Below, piece after piece: positions 57,694 through 64,000 of a stretch of DNA of 64,000 bases (position 1 is the stretch's first letter; the number at the start of each line of letters is the position of its first letter). This DNA is from Ceratodon purpureus (lineage: Eukaryota; Streptophyta; Bryopsida; Pseudoditrichales; Ditrichaceae): positions 6,235,080 through 6,299,079 of the forward strand of contig CM026429.1 in assembly GCA_014871385.1 (NCBI GenBank), in the 5' to 3' direction. A model generated the notes under the pieces. The model was not told the DNA's origin. It saw only the letters and a program-made list of their open reading frames with translations, and ran no database searches. A program made the position numbers and the translations under genes.

Positions 57694-60600
57694 CTATGTC
57701 GTTGGCGGAGCATCATCGTCCATCAGCCAGGGCTGAAAGTCGGGGTTGCGTTCCTCGAATCGCATTAACCAGCGCTGTTGGCGCTGGAAGTCGGCATGAT
57801 GGCTGATGAGGGCGGCCTCAAGGTCTCTGTTCTTGGTTGTAACATAGTCTCGCACGGCGCGACTAAGGTCGCGAGGGGGAGATGTCCGGGTGGCGAGCTC
57901 TAGGGATAGACGCTGATTCTCCAAGAGCAACCGGTCGGCTTGTTGCAAGCGGTTGCTGAGGGTCTGCTCCAACTCCAGACGGCGTACGGATGGGTCGGGT
58001 CGGCTCACTGGAGCGGTGGCGGCTGCCAACTGGTCCTGTAGGGTGGTAACAGCCAACTGAAGTTCCGCCTTGTCCTTGACAAGCTGATCCCGTGCGATGG
58101 CGGTAGACTGTAATGTGTTGGCTAATAAGGCCACCTGAGCACTTAAGTCCCTGACCGTGGCGTTGAGGGTCTCGGCGGAGGAGGCTGTCTGCTGGCGAGC
58201 GACTTCCAGCTCTCTGGCTGCGGCCTTGGTCCTGACAAGGACAGTAGCTAAAGCCTCAAGGTTATTCATCAACACGCCAAAGTCAGATGACGGGTCAAGG
58301 AAACCCTGGGAAGATGTTCCATTGGAATCATCTGGTGGTCCTCCTGAAGAACCATTGGGGTAAAGTTGCGTGGTGCGGTGGGTGATTGGTGTGGCCCCGT
58401 TGCTAGCACCCTGGGGGTTGCTGACAGTGGTGGTGGTTGCTCGGCCCGTGTGGTGCGGCCTCCCTGAAGCAGTATGAGCAGCTGTGGTGTTTGGGGGATC
58501 GGCTGCGGCAGCTGATGGTGGAGCCAAGTCGGCTGCTGTAGCCGTGTCTTCAGAGCGAGGGGTGGTGGTCGCGAGTATCCCTCGAAAAATGGGAAGTGGC
58601 TCCTTCCAGGGGAGAATGGCCCAACCTGAGGAGAGTAAACCAACTTCGGCTGCCAAGGGAGAATCTGCTCTGGGGGAGGTGCTCTGGCAAAGTGGTGACG
58701 AAGCAGCCTGAGTCGGCCCGAAGGTTGGATCACCAAGAGGGTCGAGTGGAGGTTCAGGCACGGTGATGCAGGGTTGACTTGGGGGGACTGGACCCTCAGT
58801 CGGCTCGTCATCAGGTGGCAAAATCTGATCCTGGCCAGACACTGTGGCAGAAGACTCGCCAGACAGACTGCAAAGGCAAAGAATAGGTATAGTGGGTCGT
58901 GTTCCTGGGAATTCCGGTTCTGAGGGTGGAGTTGGCTGACCCGGAAGTTGTGGGCGGGACCGTAGGGGATACCGGCAACTGGGCGAGGCTGTCACTGGGG
59001 GAAGAGTGGTTGTATGGGGTAGACGACTGGCTGGTGTTGCTTCCCCGGTAAAGTCTGGTTGTCGCACCCTCTTGCCATTCTTCACCAGCCGGCGGCGGCG
59101 TCGGCCGACATCAGACGATCCTTCTTGCGAGTTCGTGGTCGGCTGTGCCTCGGCGGTTGGGACAGATGCACTCACTGGGCCAGGAAACCTATCTCCGCTA
59201 GCTCGATCTCGAAGCTTGGAGCCAGCCAAAGACTGAGGGGGTGGGTCAGTGGCAGGTGAGCCCTCGTGGCTGCCATCCATGGTGACGACGCTAGAAGATA
59301 TATGGGTCGGGCCGACAACTTCTTCGCGGTCCGGAAACCAGTAGGACAACACTGCATCCATGACAGGGGCACCTCGAAGTCGGCGCTTGCCTGGAGCCTC
59401 CGAATGGATGTAAATAAGATGACGACGGAGGTTGGCGAGGACATAGTGTGACCAATCAAACCTCTCATTACGCTTACCAGCCTCCTCAGCAGCGAAAATA
59501 TGCTCCAATAGGTTGTTGCTGACAAACAGCAACCGCTGCTTGAAACCAATAGCATCCCCTAAGGCCTGTGCGCGGGTCTGATATGCAGGAGTAAGGGCAG
59601 AGGTACGATTACCATCGTGAATGTGTTTATCCTCTGTCAGCCCATACTTCGCAAACTTGGGATGGAAGCCATCAGTCCTGCGCTTGTCCAGTAAGTCGGC
59701 ACCTGAGTCGAAACCCAAAGCCTCCCGGATGACAAAAGCCGTGATCTCCACTGGTTTCCCCCGAACCATGGAGCGGATTGTATCTCTGCTGTCGGCTGAG
59801 GAGCGGCGGGAACCCTTAGTTGGTGGGGAGTACTCGAACCCCTCGATGAAGTCCAGGATGAGCTCGTGGCGGGGCTCAGGCCAACGAAAGTGATAAAAAA
59901 CGTCTAGGCTGGTCAGTCCAGCCCAATCATCGTCCTGCATTTCTCTCCAAAAGTCCCAGTGGGTGTATGGTTCGAAAACAACCTCCCAGCGACGGTGGGT
60001 GTTGCGAGCTACACAGACCTGTTTGGGAAGCCGACCATCCACAGGGGTGTGTTTGCGCTTGACTCCCCTCCTCTGAGTAGACAGGGTTGGTAGTGACTCG
60101 CAGGGTGGAGGAAGGACAGTCGCTGAAAGAACTGGAAGGGCCTCAACATTATCCAGCTGTGGGGCGCGGTTGACCGCCTCGACGTGCGGTGTGGGCAGCT
60201 GGCTGCTAGGGCCCGCCTCGTCCATGGATTCCTGCCCGTTGAGAGTCTGCAATACTCCCCTCGAAAAGTATCGCTCCAAGGTGCCGATCTGTCCTCGGCG
60301 TCGGCGATGACCGCGCTTAGCAGGTCGGCTGTGATACTCCGGGCCCTGTCTGTGCTCGAAAAAAGGTGGAGAGCTGAAGACCTGGGAGCAGTGGGCAGGA
60401 AATTCGCCACAGGCAGAGTCGCTGCTAGTACTAGAAAGCTGCGGGGGATCGTCTCCGTAAGCTTGGAAGTTGGTGGGACAGAATTGGCCCGAGAAAACCC
60501 GACTAGGCTGGGGCTCTACAACTGCTGCGGGAAGACCTGCTTGTCGGGAACTAGGGTTGTGAAGATAGTGACAGAAGGAGGGTGAGGAGGAGACTGGGGG

Positions 60601-63600
60601 GAGATTGAACTGAGATGAAGGAAGGTCCGTAGGAAAAGAATCAATGGGCTCAACCTTAACCCGACAAGTTGGCTGAGGTGCCTGACTCGAAACAGAGAAA
60701 ACAGCAGCAGAATTTGAGTATAAGAGGGACTGGCGAGATTGAACTTCAAGACAGCAAGGAGGGTGAGTACGATGAGTGCGATTGAAGGATCGCTGACCTG
60801 AACCGCTGGTTGGAGGGAGGTGACTGAAGGGCGCGTCAATGTGCGAACATTCTCGCCAATCGTATGCTGCTGCGACTCCAGGATCAGTCCTAGAAATCGC
60901 CTCCAACGTGCAGGGTGGTGAGTGCGAGGATACTCCGGCCGATGCTGAGTAACAGGGAACCTGCAAAGAAATGCCGCCGACAGTGCGCTCCTCGCTAACT
61001 AGGTGACCACGAACAGGCCGGCTGGAGATCTGTTGGAGAGGATCGGGGGGAGGAACGTGTGCTGCGGAACAACGTGAGCAGGGTGATGGGTGTGGAGCCG
61101 GTGAAGTGGAGCGCCGTCTGTGAAACCCTAAGTCGTCTCTAGAGTGAGCTGCCTCGGGGTGGCGGCCAAAGACGCGGTCACTGACTGTATTCCTGGGTCG
61201 GATGGGGGCGGCAGCTCGCAAGGCGTCCTCTATGCTCAGCGTATGACGGCGAGGACGGAGAAGGGACTCGGTTGGGGCTGCGTCCAGAATGGGAGAGAGA
61301 GGTTGCTGGGGTATGGGGGTTGGATTTTGGCCTGACCCTAACCCTAAAACCAACGGGGAAGCTTCAGCCCGAGTGCTAAATGGCCGGGTGCAAGGGCTCT
61401 CGAGGGAGCGATGAGCTTGGAGTGGGGGGCAGGTCTTGCAGGAGGTTCTGGCCGGGAGTAGGGGGGCTGTCAGGGGCGTAGAGTCAATAAAGCAACACGC
61501 CACATCAAAAATTGAATTGGCCAAAGTGGTTGAAGCAGTGGTTGAAGGCTGAGTGTTGAGGAGGGGAAGGTGCTGACTAACATCTTGAGGGGTCGTCGTC
61601 AAGTGAGTTGGGTCTGCCATGGTTGGAGTAGACGAACTCGGGATGAGAGAATTAGGAAGGGAGCTACCAGAGCTCGGCTGGGCTCTTAAATGCACTGCGG
61701 GCTCGGGTGTCCCATCAGCTTGGTCTTCAGGTATTTCCGTGGGCAGCCCCCGTGGCAGCTGTTTAGGGCTAATGGTGACCAATTGATCCGCAGAGTATAA
61801 ACGGTATGGTTTTAGCTTATTAATGTTGACGATGATGGGGTCCGGCTCGAAATGGGTCTCTGTCACCAACAGGGCAGTGTTGTTAGGTAACCTGTACTGC
61901 ACCCGATATAGGCCAAACCAGCGGCACTTAAATTTTCCTGTATGCTCCTTCTCTCCCTTGGGATACCAAAGAACATGATCACCCACTTGGAAGTCCTTCT
62001 GCCTGTAATGTTGTTGGCTCCATAGAGCCCTGTCCCATTGGCGGCTACCCGCCTCCCCCTGCGCGGCAAGCCTGTGACTGTCCAACTGTTCCAAGTCGGC
62101 TGTGCGTGCCTGCAGTACTCGGGTAAGGGTATAATCGATGCTGTCGTCTGTCCTGCGGGTAGGGACCGTATACTCTGTAGGCATCAATGGATGGAGTCCG
62201 TAAACCAACTGGAAAGGTGTGTACCCGGTAGAGACCTTAAAAGCAGTCCTATAAGATAATAGGGCGGTGGGCAAATGCTCATCCCAGTCGGTTCTGTTGT
62301 CATTAACCAGTTTGGTCAGCAGCCGACCTAACACCTTGTTGGTTGACTCGGCCTGTCCGTTCCCCTGAGGATAATAGGTAGTCGAGGTGCGATGTTGCAG
62401 TAAAAAGTGCTGCACCAAGTACTCAATAGCCTCATTGATAAAATGAGTCCCTTGATCACTGATTAGAGTCAGCGGACAGCCATAACGGGTCAGAATATGT
62501 TCGTACAGGAACTTGGCAGTCACTGCTGCAGTATTAGTGCGCAGGGCCTTCGCTTCCACCCATTTGGTGGCATAGTCGGTTGCCACCAAAATGTACCTAT
62601 TGCCGGTCCGAGCTGCTGCTGGCTTAATGGGGCCTACAAAGTCTAGACCCCACTTCATGAAAGGCTCCGCAGGTAGGCTAGTGACCAACTGAGCCAGACC
62701 AGTGTTGGCTAAGCGGCCGACCCGCTGGCACTTATTACATGCTCTGCAGTACTCAGACACATCCTTGTGCATTGTCGGCCACCAGTAACCCGCATCTAAG
62801 ATCTTCCTGGATGTGATGTCTTGTGAAAAGTGGCCCCCTGCGCAGCCGTCATGCATTTCCCTCATCACTGTCTCAGCCTGTATAGGGTCGAGAACCCTGC
62901 GTAGCACCAGGTCTTGTCCCTTCTTGTACAGCACATCCTGAATCAGAGTATATGGTAATGCCTTGAGGGTTAATCTCCGCTTCTCATCCTTGGTCATCGT
63001 GGCAGTAGGTTCACCCGTGCGCAGGTAGTCCGTGACATCTTGGAGCCATTCTGGCTTGACATAAAACAGTCCTGCGTCTGGAAGCTGGTCTGGAACTCCT
63101 GTTGGCGCCTCGCCATTCGGAAGTCGGCTCAGCAAGTCGGCAGCGCCATGCGTCTTACCGGGCTTATACACCACCGTGAAATCGTATTCCTGGAAGAGCA
63201 GTAGCCAACGTGCAATCCGCCCCGACACTTGGGGCTTGTTAACCAGATATACAAGGGCCATGTGGTCCACATAAAAAACCAGCTTGTTTCCCAAAAGGTA
63301 ATGGCGATATTTATTTAAAGCATACACCATAGCTAGAGCTTCTTTTTCTGTTGTTGTATAATTCTTCTCAGCTGAATTCAACAATCGAGATGCATAAGAG
63401 ATGGGCTGATCGCACTTCCCATTCTGATTCTGAGCCAGCATGGCTCCCACTGCGATGTCTGAAGCATCGGTGTGAACGTGGAACTCCAGGTCCCACCTCG
63501 GGGCAACCAAAATCGGGGCATTGGTATATCTGTCCTTAATGTCCGCCCACGCAGCTTCACACTTCTCAACCCACTTGAACTCTTCAGTCTTCCGCATCAG

Positions 63601-64000
63601 CCTGGTGATGGGTTCCATGATGTGAGCATAGAATTTGATATAGATTCGATTGAACTGCGCAAAGCCGTTGAAGATCTGGACGTCGGTTGCATGTTGAGGT
63701 CGAGGCATATCCTGGATGACTTGGATCTTCTTAGGGTCTGGCATCTTGCCTGCCTTAGAAACAACATGCCCCAAAATGATGCCAGAAGCTACCAGAAAAG
63801 CACACTTTTCGGGATTCAAGCTGATACCATACTCCCGGCATTTTTCAAAACACAGTCGCAGCTTGAGCTGATGGTCGGCTATGTCACTGTAAACGGTAAA
63901 GTCATCTAAGAACAGCTTCATGAAGAGCCCCAGGTATTCCTTGAACGCCTTGTTCACAGCCCTCTGGTAGGTCGGCGGTGCATTAGTCAAGCCAAAAGGC
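57694..64000 (-). CDS. Ty3-type polyprotein with long post-integrase extension (5' partial)
   Basis: Open from the window edge to the stop at 57694, about 2100 codons. It starts inside the reverse-transcriptase palm with active site FLDD ([12 protein letters not shown]). RNase H follows ([14 protein letters not shown], then [13 protein letters not shown]). The integrase has its HHCC finger ([10 protein letters not shown], then [11 protein letters not shown]) and DDE core (GLDFVGPI, then LISDQGTHF, then NGQAESTNK). About 1330 residues come after the integrase: a Pro/Ser-rich stretch; a globular region at about 60.0-59.3 kb ([17 protein letters not shown], then [17 protein letters not shown]) that resembles the mobile-domain-like proteins found in plant retroelements; another Pro/Ser-rich stretch; and a coiled coil near the end (58.25-57.95 kb). 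No frameshift or stop was seen, so the copy may be recent. Confidence 0.9.
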   Translation of the reverse strand, partial: PFGLTNAPPTYQRAVNKAFKEYLGLFMKLFLDDFTVYSDIADHQLKLRLCFEKCREYGISLNPEKCAFLVASGIILGHVVSKAGKMPDPKKIQVIQDMPRPQHATDVQIFNGFAQFNRIYIKFYAHIMEPITRLMRKTEEFKWVEKCEAAWADIKDRYTNAPILVAPRWDLEFHVHTDASDIAVGAMLAQNQNGKCDQPISYASRLLNSAEKNYTTTEKEALAMVYALNKYRHYLLGNKLVFYVDHMALVYLVNKPQVSGRIARWLLLFQEYDFTVVYKPGKTHGAADLLSRLPNGEAPTGVPDQLPDAGLFYVKPEWLQDVTDYLRTGEPTATMTKDEKRRLTLKALPYTLIQDVLYKKGQDLVLRRVLDPIQAETVMREMHDGCAGGHFSQDITSRKILDAGYWWPTMHKDVSEYCRACNKCQRVGRLANTGLAQLVTSLPAEPFMKWGLDFVGPIKPAAARTGNRYILVATDYATKWVEAKALRTNTAAVTAKFLYEHILTRYGCPLTLISDQGTHFINEAIEYLVQHFLLQHRTSTTYYPQGNGQAESTNKVLGRLLTKLVNDNRTDWDEHLPTALLSYRTAFKVSTGYTPFQLVYGLHPLMPTEYTVPTRRTDDSIDYTLTRVLQARTADLEQLDSHRLAAQGEAGSRQWDRALWSQQHYRQKDFQVGDHVLWYPKGEKEHTGKFKCRWFGLYRVQYRLPNNTALLVTETHFEPDPIIVNINKLKPYRLYSADQLVTISPKQLPRGLPTEIPEDQADGTPEPAVHLRAQPSSGSSLPNSLIPSSSTPTMADPTHLTTTPQDVSQHLPLLNTQPSTTASTTLANSIFDVACCFIDSTPLTAPLLPARTSCKTCPPLQAHRSLESPCTRPFSTRAEASPLVLGLGSGQNPTPIPQQPLSPILDAAPTESLLRPRRHTLSIEDALRAAAPIRPRNTVSDRVFGRHPEAAHSRDDLGFHRRRSTSPAPHPSPCSRCSAAHVPPPDPLQQISSRPVRGHLVSEERTVGGISLQVPCYSASAGVSSHSPPCTLEAISRTDPGVAAAYDWRECSHIDAPFSHLPPTSGSGQRSFNRTHRTHPPCCLEVQSRQSLLYSNSAAVFSVSSQAPQPTCRVKVEPIDSFPTDLPSSQFNLPPVSSSPSFCHYLHNPSSRQAGLPAAVVEPQPSRVFSGQFCPTNFQAYGDDPPQLSSTSSDSACGEFPAHCSQVFSSPPFFEHRQGPEYHSRPAKRGHRRRRGQIGTLERYFSRGVLQTLNGQESMDEAGPSSQLPTPHVEAVNRAPQLDNVEALPVLSATVLPPPCESLPTLSTQRRGVKRKHTPVDGRLPKQVCVARNTHRRWEVVFEPYTHWDFWREMQDDDWAGLTSLDVFYHFRWPEPRHELILDFIEGFEYSPPTKGSRRSSADSRDTIRSMVRGKPVEITAFVIREALGFDSGADLLDKRRTDGFHPKFAKYGLTEDKHIHDGNRTSALTPAYQTRAQALGDAIGFKQRLLFVSNNLLEHIFAAEEAGKRNERFDWSHYVLANLRRHLIYIHSEAPGKRRLRGAPVMDAVLSYWFPDREEVVGPTHISSSVVTMDGSHEGSPATDPPPQSLAGSKLRDRASGDRFPGPVSASVPTAEAQPTTNSQEGSSDVGRRRRRLVKNGKRVRQPDFTGEATPASRLPHTTTLPPVTASPSCRYPLRSRPQLPGQPTPPSEPEFPGTRPTIPILCLCSLSGESSATVSGQDQILPPDDEPTEGPVPPSQPCITVPEPPLDPLGDPTFGPTQAASSPLCQSTSPRADSPLAAEVGLLSSGWAILPWKEPLPIFRGILATTTPRSEDTATAADLAPPSAAAADPPNTTAAHTASGRPHHTGRATTTTVSNPQGASNGATPITHRTTQLYPNGSSGGPPDDSNGTSSQGFLDPSSDFGVLMNNLEALATVLVRTKAAARELEVARQQTASSAETLNATVRDLSAQVALLANTLQSTAIARDQLVKDKAELQLAVTTLQDQLAAATAPVSRPDPSVRRLELEQTLSNRLQQADRLLLENQRLSLELATRTSPPRDLSRAVRDYVTTKNRDLEAALISHHADFQRQQRWLMRFEERNPDFQPWLMDDDAPPTT

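Larger units (their letters stand above)
57073..64000 (-). mobile_element. Ty3-type LTR retrotransposon, 3' half (5' part beyond the window)
   Basis: On the minus strand a long pol-type frame is followed by a polypurine tract (57510-57498) and an LTR (57497-57073). The upstream part (gag, protease, most of the reverse transcriptase, 5' LTR, primer-binding site) lies past base 64000. The enzyme order reverse transcriptase, RNase H, integrase defines the Ty3 superfamily. A long extra region after the integrase sets it apart. Confidence 0.9.

Overview
The window looks like nuclear DNA of a green plant, most likely a non-seed streptophyte (bryophyte, lycophyte, fern or charophyte grade). This rests on clean GT-AG introns, plant-type TATA and G-box promoters, Mutator-like (MULE) transposases with a SWIM zinc finger, a Ty3-type LTR retrotransposon and tRNA-derived SINE-like repeats. 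I cannot name the species. I see no conserved housekeeping gene; most of the window is nested mobile DNA.

Layout. (1) An outer giant MULE-type transposon starts left of base 1 and ends at about 55617. It is split by two insertions into 1-7239, 35106-38057 and 52864-55617. It carries a multi-exon gene for a ParB-like / DNA-methyltransferase-like fusion protein (minus, 7129-202), a small gene that I call HAYS after its conserved motif (35296-35775) and a nonsense-riddled SWIM transposase (36380-38047 continued at 52864-54787). (2) A 14,806-bp sibling element, 38058-52863, sits inside that transposase gene. It is bounded by a perfect 10-bp target-site duplication (ATGACCATTG) and degenerate terminal inverted repeats. 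It carries its own HAYS gene, its own transposase (minus) and a complete 14-exon ParB/methyltransferase-like gene (44158-51208, 1457 aa by my splicing). (3) A block of about 27.9 kb, 7240-35105, lies between the two divergent promoters of the outer element. It has matching 15-bp inverted ends and very many copies of a short motif TTNCCAMC. It holds a four-exon transposase-like gene of 1003 aa (7976-11469), three RING-type/coiled-coil paralogues, a hypothetical minus-strand gene near its right end, long inverted repeats, SINE-like copies and tandem arrays. (4) AT-rich flanking DNA without a visible gene, 55618-57072. (5) The 3' half of a Ty3-type LTR retrotransposon on the minus strand, 57073-64000, with a very long extension after the integrase.

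Working idea. The MULE family is the most interesting system. A DDE/SWIM transposase travels with a large eukaryotised protein that joins a ParB-like domain, four RNA-polymerase-II-CTD-like heptads and a beta-class (N6/N4) DNA methyltransferase fold whose DPPY motif is altered. A role in marking or un-silencing element DNA, comparable in logic to the VANC anti-silencing proteins of Arabidopsis VANDAL MULEs, is inference. GGATCC-centred palindromes are confined to outer-element sequence and TTNCCAMC motifs are concentrated in the 7.2-35.1 kb block, so each element family seems to have its own dispersed DNA motif.
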